DNA from: Cocos nucifera
Taxonomy: Eukaryota > Streptophyta > Magnoliopsida > Arecales > Arecaceae
Assembly: GCA_006176705.1 (NCBI GenBank)
Contig: QRFJ01005035.1
Span: 1 to 64,000 of the forward strand
Direction: 5' to 3'
Length of the DNA stretch: 64,000 bases
Part shown: one piece after another, positions 1-12,070 of the stretch
How positions within the stretch are numbered: position 1 is the stretch's first letter
How the letters are laid out: each line of letters opens with the position of its first letter
The notes under the pieces: model-generated
Databases searched by the model: none
What the model was told of the DNA's origin: nothing
What the model saw: only the letters and a program-made list of their open reading frames with translations
Translations under genes and position numbers: made by a program

Positions 1-1312
1 ACCTTTTCGCCAGTAGCTTAATAGTAAAAATCCATCCACACATGCTTGCTGTTGTAGCCTATTTTAGATTGATGAAATATTGGCAAATGGATGCAAAAAT
101 GATATTCTTAATAGACATCTTGAGGAAAATATTTATATGGAACAGCGCTAGGTTTCACAGTCCAGTATGATGATCACAGGTATGCAAGCTGCAAAGGTCC
201 ATATATGGACTTCAGCAAGCATCTCAGAGCTGGAACCACTCATTTTAAATGACGTGAATCAAAATGTTTTGATTTCATCAAACAATGAGGAGGAGCATGT
301 GTCTTTAAAAAGATCAGTGGCCAGCGCTGTTGTCTTTCTCGATGTACGTGGATGAATCCTCCTTATCGGAATGATATTCCCATGTTGACCACACTAAAAT
401 ATGGTTATCTAACAGAATTTCCATAAAGGACCGTAGGAAAAGCACCTTATTTTTAGGAATTAAGTCTATAGGAGATATGACCAAATAGGATGCTAGGAAC
501 TTTTCACAGAAGATTACATAGAGGAAGTACTAAAGGGTTTAGTATCGGAAACTCTAAGAGGGGTTGTACCCTTTCAGCATGGATTCATTCTTTCCAAGAA
601 GATGTGCCTAGCACACTTGCAGGAAATAGAATGTATGAGTAAGATCCTTATGTTCTCAGCAATAGGGAGCCTCAAGTATGCAGTGTTATGTATACGACCT
701 GATATAGCCCATCCATTGAGTGTCACGACAGAAATTCGAATTCAGTGGAAGAAATGGGATCTTTTTGAAGATGTACTCTTAAGTATTGAGAAGACTTAAG
801 ATATGTTGTTGGTCTTGTGTAATGGAGAACTCAATCTAAGGGGGCATACAGACTCGAATTTTAATGTCCGATGTAGATGATCGAAAGTTGACATCTGGGA
901 GTCTGTTGTGTGCAATGTAGAGCTGTCAGTTGGAAAATTTCCAAATAGATAGAATAGCAGATTCCATCAAGAAGCAGAATAATCGCTGCACAGAAGCTGT
1001 GAAGGAAGGCATTCTGGTATAAGAAGTTTGTCGTAGAGATCAGAGTGATTGCCATCAGAGTGCCATTCCTCTTATTTACTGCGACAAACAATGGTGCCAT
1101 AGCCCTTACTAGGACCGAGATCTCACCAGAAATCAAGCACATCGAGCGACGATACCTACTTCATCCTGATCTACTCGAAGGATTACAATCGAGTCAAAGA
1201 GTCGACTCCAAGACAATGCAAACGGACCACATACAAGAGCCGTTGGGCTCAGTAGAAGATTGAAGCCCCTTGAGAGATGGAACTTAAGATTTGTTGCCAT
1301 ATTAAGATTTAG
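1..1312 (+). pseudogene. Copia family A (A1) pol fragment: degenerate RT-RNase H
   Basis: This is the 3' part of a copia polyprotein (reverse transcriptase then RNase H), cut by the window edge. It aligns base for base with the open copy at 36637-37955: it begins at the same TFSPVA region, passes the catalytic YVDD region near 340-360, and ends at the VANWL-stop near 1310. The frame is broken about every 50 to 100 bases by 1-base insertions and deletions, so no open stretch exceeds about 70 codons and the YVDD itself is frameshifted. The next feature is the purine tract and LTR of the same element. The indel-rich pattern could be decay or uncorrected long-read error (see findings). Family identity is secure; function is certainly lost as written. 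Confidence 0.85.
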
Positions 1313-1328
1313 GTCAAGTTGAGAGTTT

Positions 1329-3570
1329 TGTTAGATAGTTGTGTGCCCTAGAAGCCAAATTGGTTGACCACTTATAATACACTTCTAAGGGCAAAAATTA
1401 TAATTATGACTATAAATAATAAAGTGGATTTATTTTCTATCTATACAGTGTATTTAGTGTCTGTGATACAATCCCTGAGTTAATGATAAATGGTATCAAT
1501 TTTCAAGAGTTGAAAAATTAAGACAAGAATTTCAATTTTAACTCATAAATGCTCTGACCGTAGGATTCATCATGAGGATGATGAGATTGATTCCGAAAGG
1601 TTAGTATACAATCACTTCTTTGTAGTAGATGAGTCTTTAAGTCTACAGTGTGGAGACACCAGAGCATCAGTATTAGATACTCATTATAGAATGAGGGCAC
1701 TGAGCGTGACACCTCGAGTAGTCATAAGAAAGTCCTAACCTTTCTCGCGATGACTTGACTCGATGCTGCGTGGTGTGTCTGGTCTTTGACCTGAACGGGT
1801 CGCATCGTAGTTTACCTTGAGAGGTTATAGTTTGACTACACCATGACTCGATCTCCGAGCCATTCCGAAATCCTGAGGTGTATGTTGGCTGCTAGCATGT
1901 TCATTGTAGAATTGGATTGCACCAAGATGAATTTTTCTACCGATGGTGAGGAGCAGCCCTTATGATGATCATGAGAAATCAAGGTCCATAAGCCATGGCA
2001 TTGTGGCAGGAGAGGTGAAATAATAAAAGAGTTTTCTATATAAGCGTTTCACATCGGACTTGAATCGAATGATTAATAATATGATAGAAATTAGGGTTTG
2101 ACGAGTTCACTTAACGCCTAATCTCTGATCGGGGCATCCAAGATAGAGAGAACTTAATCACACAAGTGCGCCACCAAGAGGTTTGGTTTTAGTTTGATGG
2201 TGCCACCATTGCTGCTAGGTGTCGCTGGTGGATTTGGGAGCAATTAGGAATGATTTATTATGACGATCATTCTAAGTTGTTGAATTCAGAAAAGTCTGAT
2301 CCATCGAGAAGGAGTTTCGATGATGTCGAGATTGGAGATTATGACATATCGCATTATATGACAGAACTGACACTAACTGGTCACTAATAAGGGTTTGGAT
2401 CTGGATGATCCATCAATTGGACTAATCTAGTTCAATGAGTTTGCAATTAAGATTCAATTAGGTTCAATGAAATCGTGCTAGCACCATGTTGGAAGCCTAA
2501 CGTTCTCCTTTTTCTATCTTAAAAGTTGTCTTAAAACTGAGCCAAATGAGTTTGTGCTCACCTCAGGTACTTTACCTGGTCAGAAAAGGAGTTGTTCTTA
2601 ATATTTATGACGATAAATTTGAGACAACACTTCCTATTTTTTATAATCTGCTAATTCTTGTAATTTGACATACATCTACCCATATGTCATGCTACTATTG
2701 TGAGAGCAGATAAGGGCTTGTCTCCTCTCTGGATTAGAAGAAGGGGGCGCACAATCAGGATGGCGTGCGCCCAATGGATAGGATGTTGGAGTCATTCATG
2801 GCGATCTAGGTTGCTTCTTGGATTCTACTAGGTTGGCCCTTGGGTATCAACTTTGGATCATCCTTGTGCCATCTAAGAATAAACCTATGGGTCTTCTCTG
2901 ATTGGATTAGGTATGTCATTCCACCAATCAGAGTTCTAATCTGATTAACGAAGCAACGCGATGGTGGGGTGATGCGCCTTACCATGTCACAGCAGAGTCT
3001 ATAAAAGGACCCTATCTGCACCACTTTTAAGGACTCCTCTTCCAAGCCATGCCCAAGACTGCCCTCTCCCTTCTCTCATCCATCCATCTGACCCTCTCGT
3101 CTCCTCTCACACCCAAGGAATTGGCTTAGATTATGCGAGTCAGGCAAGGAAAGGCTGACGAAAAGGAAGAAGGCAGCACTATTGGTTAGAGGACGACAGG
3201 CGATCTTCAGAAGAAGTTTTGAAGATCTTCAAATCAGATCCTGATATAAATTTTCTGAGAAAGAAGAAGAGAAAGAAGAAGATCTCTAGATCCAGTCTGA
3301 ATGGATACCCGATAGAGGGCAGGCGCTGCGTGGCTAGTCCAGAACCTAGAGCTTCCGTGGCATCATAAATGGATAATCAGATTACCCAAGATCAAGGTAA
3401 AAATTAATTCAAAATTAATGTAATTTTAATTTTTTTTAATTATCAAATTATAAATCAGATCTAAAAAGTATCAGATCTGATCTGGATCTGAGAGAAAATT
3501 TTTAAAATATATCTCTCGATCCAATCAGATCTGAACAAATCTGATCCAAAAAATCATGATTTTTTCTTCA
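1329..3570 (+). repeat. 3' LTR of family A (A1), 2242 bp
   Basis: The LTR starts TGTTAGATAG directly after a degraded purine tract (1311-1328) and ends TTTTTTCTTCA. It matches the other A1 LTRs (28451-30738, 37970-40249) along its length. A TATA-like CTATAAAAG lies at 2999-3007, so the transcript would start near 3030. The three U3 inverted repeats of the family are present in damaged form near 1471-1548 and 2411-2500. It carries many single-base indels relative to its relatives. Small open frames inside it are not genes. Confidence 0.88.
2999..3007 (+). promoter_or_regulatory. TATA-like box of the A1 LTR at 1329-3570
   Basis: CTATAAAAG sits at the place where the other A LTRs carry TATA boxes (30163-30173, 39663-39674, 57249-57258). 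It is followed by the C/T-rich stretch typical of the start of R. Activity is unknown. Confidence 0.5.
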
Positions 3571-4248
3571 GGATAAGCAGGCCCGAGAAAAGCTCTAGCT
3601 AACCTAATCACCATTAAGAGAGTGTGACCTAATCATCATATGACACCAGGTGTAAGGCACCTCCAATGTCCACCCAAAAAATTGGACTCATTACTATTCA
3701 CCTTAATGGGAGGCTATGACTTGGTTATCCCCATAACTTAGTCATTTTAAGGACCTAATAATTTAGAGGATCAATTACTTGTGATTTGAGATAGAAGGAT
3801 ACGGATCATATTTCTCCCATTGACTTCACCAAGTCAAATCCTCCCACTGACTTCATTAAGTCAATTGATGAAAACTAAGATCAATTTCATCCATGGGCAC
3901 CTAATTCAGTCTTACAGAATTGAAATCAGTCAAACTGATTTTTAGTGACATAGGTAGCGAAATCACTAAGTGATCAATCAAATCTAATCGACCATGTCGG
4001 TCAGGTTAAAGTGAGATCAGTGGAAGAGATGTGCCATTAACTCATCAAAGATCGAATCAGTGCAAGTAGCTCTCAATTAAAAATCACTGATCTAAACAGC
4101 CAGATTTACCTTAGACACTAATCGATTAATTAGGTTTAATTAGATCAACACTAGAATTCCAAGCTAAAACCAACTTAGACTGAATAAGTCCATCTTGGGT
4201 CTTGTTAAAGACATGGACCCATCCAATTACAACTATTGAAGTTGATTC
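3571..4248 (-). other. Untranslated leader segment of copia B' (minus strand)
   Basis: This is the non-coding interval between an A1 LTR and the A2 element that starts at 4249. Around 4010-4120 it resembles the leader of the A-minus element at 13590-13700 (shared pieces such as GTGAGATC.GTGGAAG and TACCTTAGACAC). It should join 24796-25791 across the A2 insertion, because the 5-bp duplication GATTC (4244-4248 and 24791-24795) brackets that insertion. No coding region is visible. The B' assignment is inference from the join and the similarity. Confidence 0.55.
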
Positions 4249-6435
4249 TGAAGGAAAAACACTATTTTCTGCCGCAGGATCGTACAGATCTGAGGAAGAT
4301 TTTTTGAAAAAATTTAAATGATCTGATCAAATCTAAGAGATCTCAAATCTAATCATGATGACTATATATTAAAAATTAAAATTAAAATTAAATTAGATTT
4401 AATTTAAAGTACCTGATTGATAATCTAATTATCTTGCAATTGATCTATTAATTTTTGAGATTCTAGAAGGAGCACACATGCCCTAGCCCTATTGGTAATC
4501 CACGTCAAACAAGATCTAATGTTTCTCCTCATGAAACCATTCTCCAAAAATTAGATCTGGATGTTGTCCGAAGAACCTTTCAAACTATTTTGACGGCAGC
4601 CCGTCATCACACGAACACCATCGCATAAGATCCTGAATATGTGCCAAAACCTTGGACCTTGTTTCTCAGATTTGTGCTAACTTTTTAAACTTGTCAGAGA
4701 GAAGAAGAGAGAGGATAGAGGGGTGTGGGATATAAGGGATTTGCAACTTTGGGCATAGAAATTAATTTCTTTGCATTGAATGCACTTTGACACTGAGAAA
4801 GGCCTTTTATGTTCCATGCCTACTTAGAGTTCCTTTTGACCAAAATAACTTATTTATTTTATTTTAGGACTCCGCGACTTATCTCCACAAAATGATATTA
4901 GATCTCATCTATTTTTTTCACCCAAACTGATTCAAAAAGTATCAAGCATGAGTAGATTAAGAAAGTGTCACTACGCCTAGAACTCTTTCCTTAAGAGTTG
5001 ATTCAAATCAAACTCATTCATAACTTAGTCTATACACTTCCAAAAATTATATAATTTAGTTAAAACATTGCTAATACATAATCTATCACTATACCAAAAA
5101 TTAGATCAAATAATTTTTTAGAGAATCTTCTAGAAGATCTGATCTGGTGATCCTCAATTCTCTTAAATAGGTCAACTTTTGACCTAGTCCAATTTAACTA
5201 TGAATGGATTTAACTTTTAAATTAATCTGATCTTGACTTATTCTAGTTAGATGAAAATAAATCCATTCTAAATATAAGAATGAGTTAAAATTAAATTTTG
5301 ACTCAGTTGCATGAACAAAAAGATTTCAGAAGGAGAAAGTCGGCTCATCATGATGCTGCACGTTACTTAATCTTGATTGACTAATAAAATCAATCAACTG
5401 ACTTAGCTCAATTGATGACATCTAGATCCAAATTTTTATTTGTGTTCAGTTAGGTTCATTCTAATATAATGAGACATGTCGTGATCTCATCATCTCCATC
5501 ATCGAAACACCTTTCGATTGGACCAGAACTTTTTGATTCATACAATTAGAATGATTGATCATCAAATCATCCTAATTGCTCCAAATCCACCAGTGACACT
5601 AGCAAATATATGATAATAATCAGCAAAACTGAAAGTGAACCTCTCGATATAGTTATCTAATATGATTGGATTCTTCTATCTTTAGCTCCGACAGGATTAA
5701 GTTAAGTATGAACTCGTCAAACTCGATGGTCCATCATATGAATTAATCATTCATTCGAGTTCAATATAAAATCCTAATAGAAACTCTTTCTATTATGTTC
5801 ACTCTACCATAGCCATGACTTATGGACTCAATCTCATAATTATCATAGGGCTACTCTCATCTACCGAGGTAGATATATCCCCTATTGGTGCATCCAATTT
5901 CTACAATGAACATGCTATAGCCCACATACACCTCAAGATTTCGAAGGTTAGGAGATCAAGTTAGGTGTAGTCAAACTATAACACCCTCGAGGGAACTGTC
6001 GATGCATCTCAAGTCAAAGAACCAGACACACCATATAGCATCAAGTCAGTCATCGACAAAGAAGGTAGACTTCCTTATGACTACTCGAGGTGGTCATGCT
6101 CAGTGCCTTCGTTCTCTAACGACTTTGTGTACTCTCACTTTGATGTCTCCACACCATAGACTCAAGACTCGTTTATCCTAAGAAAGTGATCATACACCTA
6201 TCTTTCGGATCGATCACCATCCTCATGATGATCCTACGGTTGGAAGTAGTTTATGAGTTAATTATGAAAATTCATCTCTTAAGTTTTCAACTCTTGAAAA
6301 CATGAATTATCATTATCATTAACTCAAAGAATGTATCATAGATATTTTTAAATATACATTGTGATAGAAAATAATTCATTTATAATTTATAGTCAAAATT
6401 AAAAAATTATCCTTAGAAGTGTATTACAAGTGACA

Positions 6436-8922
6436 TGATGGGTTTGGTGTACAGGACGGAAGCACGTTTCAAAGCAAAAATATGAAATCATATAAACCAA
6501 ATCCAAACCCTAGGACCACCTCATTAGCAATTAATTCATATAATATATATTTGTAATATAAAAGAAAGTATTAGAACGTACCTCTTATCGCTAAATCCTA
6601 AATTGACCCTGATCATCGGTAGCAGTCCGTCAGGGGTTCCACCAGGTGCCCATGTATTCATCCTCCAACGTTGATCCACACAGAGACTTGATCAAGACAC
6701 CAGCATCTTTGATTTATATAATTAGAGTTCTAATAATAAGAACTTCAATTAAAAAGGGCAAGACCTTCTTTAGCCTTTATGTTACCTTCCTTGCCTCTCC
6801 TTATCTCTCTTTCTTTTTCTTTTATCTTCTTAATTTTTCTTCCTAATCTCTTAGTCTTAAGATGACTTCTTATCCTTATAAGGACAAGGTCTAGATAAGA
6901 GAAAGGAAGAAAGAAAATTGAATAAAAAAAAGCTATTGTAAGAAAGAAAGATATTTTACACCCCCTCGGACTTTTGGTGTGCACCTCTATTTATAATGTA
7001 CGTAGGGGTATCAACAAAAAATCTCATACCCTTTCCTCATCAATTTCTCATGCCCCATCAGTCAATCTCACACCTTATCGGTAAAAACAAGATATAGACT
7101 TAGTCCAAGAGGTGCCTTAAAGCAGAAGGACTCTTGAACTAATTCTACGTAAGTTTTTTATGAAGAGTCGCAATGTTTCATCTTTTGCGCCACCCTTTTC
7201 ATCCATTAGATCATAAATAAAGGCCATCCAATGGCTCTAAAAAGGGACGCCGATTCAGCAAAAAAGTATGGAGATAATCTTTGAATAGTCAAAGTCCCAA
7301 GAGACTTTGGCTTGGTCCAAGAGACGTCAAGAAGGAGTAGGCGGCATGGAGTCTTGGGCGGCAAGGGGTCTTGGGCAATAAAACATCTTGAGCAAAAAAA
7401 TTAAAAAGAAAAAAAGAGTATTTCATCTATAGAAGGACTCTTCTACACCCCATATCTGATGTCCATGCCAATATAAAAATTTATGTGACATAACAAAATG
7501 GAAAAAGTCAAAGAAGGTAGGCGCCAACAAATTCCATGCGCCAAAGAGTTCTTTGCGCATCAAAGACTTCCCACACGCAAGAGAGAGACTCTCTGGTGCA
7601 TGGAATGTAGGTATGTGGTGTCCAATCTAAAGCCCAATTAATCTAGGTTAATCCAACTTAAGAAGAAATCCTATTTGGCTCAAATCGGATCTAAATTAGC
7701 CCAAATTGGAAGCTGATTCGAATCCAATTCAAAACCAAGTGCTAGGGTTTGCTACATATGCTAGCATGTTCATCTTGCAAACATGGTTTAATCCAATTAG
7801 ACCTTTAATCAATTCTCTTTGTGTGTGACCCATTAGATTTCACATCTAACCAGCAGTGAGTCTGGGTGTGATTTGACCTAATCTGGTTAGAACTCAACCA
7901 AACCGATTTAGGTCAAAACTAGCCAACCCAATTTGACTTAATTTAGAACACTTTCTAATTTAATAATTAAATTAAAAATTTAGTTTGATCAAACCCATAA
8001 GATATGATTGACGTCTAGCAACGTATCATGACTATCCGAAAGATATAAAATTTTGATGAAAATATCAAAAATACCCTTCAGTGAAAATTACCATGCAACT
8101 AGATCCTTCGATCTTCCTGCATCCTGAATATGAATCTAAGTATGAAAATATGTCAACCCCAATATCATATTCATTTCTATTTCAATCTTATGATGATGAT
8201 TCATTTAATGAAATATTAGAAATCATATCTAATTTTTCATCATGCTTTGATCAAAGTCTTCCTGAATCATCATTTGTTTGAAGCAAGTAGGATGCAATTT
8301 TTTCTTACCAAGAGAGATCGATTCCATGTTAACCTACTCACAACCTTCATATATATAATCACCATATCTAGATCATCCCGTACATAACTGAGTCATGAAT
8401 GAGTATGAACAAAAATATGAATTTATATATATAAGATTCTATGATAGTTTCAGGTCAAAGGATTACATGCACAAATTCCACTATAAGAACCATTTATTGA
8501 CATGTAGATAAGACTCCATTAGATATTCTCGATTTGGATCAATTCAGTAAACTCATTCTCTAATGAGCATCCACATTCTTGTATTAGTGTCACACACAAA
8601 TTATTGTGAGATCAATTATCCTCTCAATCTAGCATACAAAGAATGTGCTAATCTTACCAGAAAATATTGATCCCTAACTCAATGTCCCATCGACTAGGAA
8701 TATTTAAATTAGGTCTTTAAGATTTTAGGTCTCACTGGTATGATCTCATCATAATCCTAAAACCATAGTCCTAATTTATAGGATTCATCATAATCTTAAA
8801 TAAATAATAAGATACTGCATATGATGAAATAAATGCCTTTATTTATTAAAAATGTCATTACATGAGTCTGGAAGACAAAGAACATCCCAAAAATTAATTG
8901 GCTTGAGGGCATATTCATTTCA
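6436..8922 (-). mobile_element. Solo LTR of an unrelated family (C), 2487 bp
   Basis: The insert begins TGATGGG and ends TTTCA on the plus strand (TG...CA either way). It is flanked by perfect 5-bp repeats TGACA (6431-6435, 8923-8927). It separates two parts of one A2 LTR that are contiguous in all other copies. It has no primer site, purine tract or coding region. On the minus strand it has a TATA box followed by a leader-like stretch, which fits an LTR read on that strand. The short open frames near 6646 and 8081 have no recognisable motif. A solo LTR left by recombination is the simplest reading; there is no second copy in the window to compare. Confidence 0.8.
6985..6998 (-). promoter_or_regulatory. 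TATA box of solo LTR C
   Basis: The complement reads CATTATAAATAGAG, a good plant TATA box, about 1.9 kb into the LTR and about 550 bp before its end on the minus strand. That fits a U3-R border and sets the orientation of the solo LTR. Confidence 0.5.
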
Positions 8923-8959
8923 TGACAGCCAATCTGGCTTCTAGAGCATACATCTAACA

Positions 8960-8973
8960 AACTCCCACTTGAC
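8960..8973 (-). other. Polypurine tract of the A2-minus element
   Basis: The complement reads GTCAAGTGGGAGTT and directly precedes the LTR start TGTTAGATG. This is the usual plus-strand primer of copia elements. The pol stop codon (8974-8976) abuts it. Confidence 0.8.
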
Positions 8974-10700
8974 CTAAAGCTAATTGGCTACAAATCTAAG
9001 TTCCAACTTCTCAAGGTGGGCTTTGATCTTCTACTGGCTCAATGGCTTTGTCAGCGATCAGCCACATTATCTGTAGTGTCAACTTTCTTGACCTCGACGT
9101 ATCCCTTCTCGATAATCATGGATGAGGTGGTATCGCCGCTTGATGTACTTAGATTTTTGGTGAGACCTCGGCCCCTTAGCTAGGGCTATAGTGCCATTAT
9201 TATTGCAGTACAAAGGGATGGCATCTGATGGCATCACTCTAAGCTCTACGGTGAACTTCTTATATCAGAATGCCTCCTTTGCAGCTTTCGACACAGTAAT
9301 GTACTCTACTTCCATGGTAAAATCTGCTATCATAGTTTGCTTGAAACTCTTCCAGCTGATAGCACCACCATTGCACACAAATAGACTTTCAGATGTCGAC
9401 TTTTGATCATCTATATCAGACATAAAATCCGAGTCTGTATACTCCTGGACCTGGAGTTCTCCATTATCAAAGACTAGAAACATATCCTTAGTCCTTCTCA
9501 GGTACTTAAGGATATATTTCATAGAAGTCCAGTGCTCTTCATATGGATTAGACTGATACCTGCTCGTGACACTCACAGCATGGGCAATATCAGGTCGTGT
9601 ATATAGCATGGCATACATGAGGCTTTCGATTGCTGAAGCATAAGGGATCTTGCTCATGCATTCAATCTCCTCAGATCTATTGGGACACATCTTCTTGGAA
9701 AGATGAATGCCATGTCTGAAGGGCACCCATCCCCTCTTGGAGTTTTCCATGCTAAATCTCTTTAGCACCTCCTCTATGTACATCTTCTGTGAGAGACCCA
9801 GCATCCTATTTGGTCTATCTTTATAGACCTTAACTCCTAGAATAAAGAATGTCTCTCCTAGGTCTTTTATAGAGAATCCTGTAAATAACCATATTTTGAC
9901 TGTAGTCAACATGAAAATATCATTCCCAATTAGGAGAATGTCATCCACGTACAGTACGAGAAAGTCAACAGCAGTCTCATTGACCTTTTCGAAAACACAG
10001 GGCTTCTCTTTGTTCTTGATGAATACAAATGATTTAATCACATCATTAAAATGAACATTCTAGTTTCGAGATGCTTGCTTAAGTTTATATATGGACCTTT
10101 GCAGCTTGCAGACCTTGTGATCGGTATTACTGGATGTGAAACCCAGTGACTATTCTATATAGATATTTTCCTCAAGATATCCATTTAAGAATATCATTTT
10201 CACATTCATCTACCAAATTTCATAATCGAAATAGGCTGCAACCGCAAGCAATGAGTGGATGGATTTGAGCATGGCTACTGGCGAAAAAGTATTCTGATAG
10301 TCAATGCCTTCACGCTGACTATATCTTTTTGCTATATTTCCATCGACATCTATTTTTCTCTTGAAGATTCATTTACACCCAATAATACTATACCTTCAGG
10401 TGGATCTACCAAGGTCCAGACATGGTTTGAGTGCATTGAGTCAATCTCTGACTTCATTGCCTCTAACCATTTCTCGAAGTCAATATTTGATATCACCTCA
10501 TCATAGGTTTTGAAATCATCACCATGAATCCCTTTTTCTATGAGGAACATTTTCTCTACGTCCTCTGAAATAGTACCTAAGTACCTTTTAGGGGGATGGA
10601 AAATTCTTTTTGATCTATGAGATGGACATGGTAGTAATTGAACTGGCTCAATCTGATTGGGTTCCATAGGTTTGTTGGCTCGTGGCTCTTGGGAGACTTT
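8974..10700 (-). pseudogene. A2-minus pol: RT and RNase H, decayed
   Basis: This covers the C-terminal half of the copia polyprotein (RVT_2 reverse transcriptase followed by RNase H), which copies element RNA into DNA in virus-like particles. The longest open piece is 9265-10041 (258 codons). It holds YVDDILLIGND, the LGLSQKMYIEEVLKRF region, TRPDIAHAV, and the RNase H aspartate motif YTDSDF. Downstream, 8974-9264 carries the remaining RNase H with the NNGAIAL-like and ADPLTKPL-like regions, frameshifted. Upstream, 10350-10667 carries the RT N-terminal linker (KWLEAMKSEIDSMHSN, WTLVDPPEGI), and the MDVK.AFLN region lies in between, also frameshifted. At least four frame breaks make it non-functional. 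Confidence 0.88.
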
Positions 10701-12070
10701 CTCCTCAAGCCTAATCTATCTTCTGATGCCATTATCTTGAATAAACTATTTTTCAAGAAAGATGGCATGTCGACTCACAATCACATTGTAATCTTCTGGG
10801 AGATAGAAAAAATATCCTAGTGACTTTTTAGGATATCCAATAAATTGAGCTCTAAAGGACCTAGACTCTAATTTGTCCACTTATTGTCTCTTGACATGGG
10901 CCAGACAATCCTAAATTCTGAGATGACTTAGACTTGATTTCTTACCATGTCATATCTCATATGGTGTGGTAGGAATAATTTTAGATGGAATCCTATTCAA
11001 TAGATATATAGTGGTCAACAGACTATGTCCCTAAAGAAACTCAAAAATATCCATGAAGCTCATCATGGATCGAACCATATCTAATAGGATCCGATTTCTC
11101 CATTCTGAAACTCCGTTAAGTTGAGGCATTTCAAGTGGAGTCCATTGTCAGACTATGCCATTATCCTTAAGATAGTCTAAAAATTCTCGACTAAGGTATT
11201 ACCTCCTCGATCTAATTAAAGAATCTTAATGGATTTTCTTATTTGCTTTTCTACTTCGAGTCTAAATTTCTTAAACTTTTCAAAAGCTTCAGACTTGTGT
11301 TGCATCAAATACACATACCCGTACTGAGATAAATCATCGGTAAAGATGATGAAGTGGATGTAATTGCCCCTGACTGGCACATCAAATGGGCCACATACAT
11401 CAATATGTACTAGGGCAAGCAGGTCTATGGCCCTTTCCCCATGTCCCACAAAAGAAAGCTTGGTTATGTTGCCACGAAGGCATGATTCATAAATCAGATA
11501 TGACTTGGAAGTCAATGAATTCAATAGCCCAGATTTCTTCAATTTGTTATCCCTGTCTTCAGCTATATGACCTAGCCTAAGGTGCCAAAGATACCTATCA
11601 TTTAGACTATCCCTAGGTCACTTTGATCCTATGGCATTCATGTTTTGCTGGATATTAAAAATAGAAACATCAATATATAACTGATAGAGATCATTTATAA
11701 GAAAGCCACTTGTAATTTTATTTCTTTCATAAAGAATATTATAATGGTCCTTAAGAAAACTAATTACATAGCCTTCCAGTGCTAAACATAAAACAAAAAT
11801 CAAATTCCTGCTTGCTGTAGGCACATAAAAATAGTCCCTAAGTACTAAGTCTAATCCTAACGGTAATCGCAGAGGATAGGCTCCCATGGCCACAGCAGCA
11901 ACTCTTGCTCCATTCTTGATGCATAGGATCATTTCACCATTCCTCAGCCTCTTGCTATCCTCAAGACTCTGCATTGAAGTGCATAAGTGAGCACTAGAAC
12001 CAGAGTTAAGCACCCAACTAGATGCAGAAGAAACTATAAGATTAGATTCTATAATGAGCATACCTCTAGA
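10701..12070 (-). pseudogene. A2-minus pol: protease, pre-integrase and integrase, decayed
   Basis: In minus-strand order there is an aspartic protease, then the GAG-pre-integrase region (11618-12061), then the integrase core (11216-11542), then its C-terminal part to about 10700. The protease motif reads VLNSGSSAHLC: the codon at 12005-12007 is AAC, so the catalytic Asp of the DSG motif is Asn. The integrase core keeps HIDVCGPF (first catalytic Asp) and the FTDDLSQYGYVYLM segment. Its DRGGE-like third motif lies just after a frame break near 11215. A protease with Asn in place of Asp should be dead. The frame is broken between domains. Confidence 0.82.

Larger units (their letters stand above)
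4249..8959 (-). repeat. 3' LTR of the A2-minus element, interrupted by solo LTR C
   Basis: The LTR proper is 4249-6435 plus 8928-8959, with TGACA (8923-8927) as the duplicated target. The first 37 bases of the LTR (minus-strand reading) are cut off from the rest by the insertion 6436-8922. From about 4365 to 6268 it matches the 5' LTR (22650-24597) with almost no substitutions but many 1-base gaps. Outside that tract, at both ends, ordinary substitutions appear. Confidence 0.85.

Noticed and set aside
8081..8281. 66-codon frame in solo LTR C
   Set aside because: Lies in an LTR, on the strand opposite to its TATA box, with no family motif; length is easily reached by chance in AT-rich DNA.
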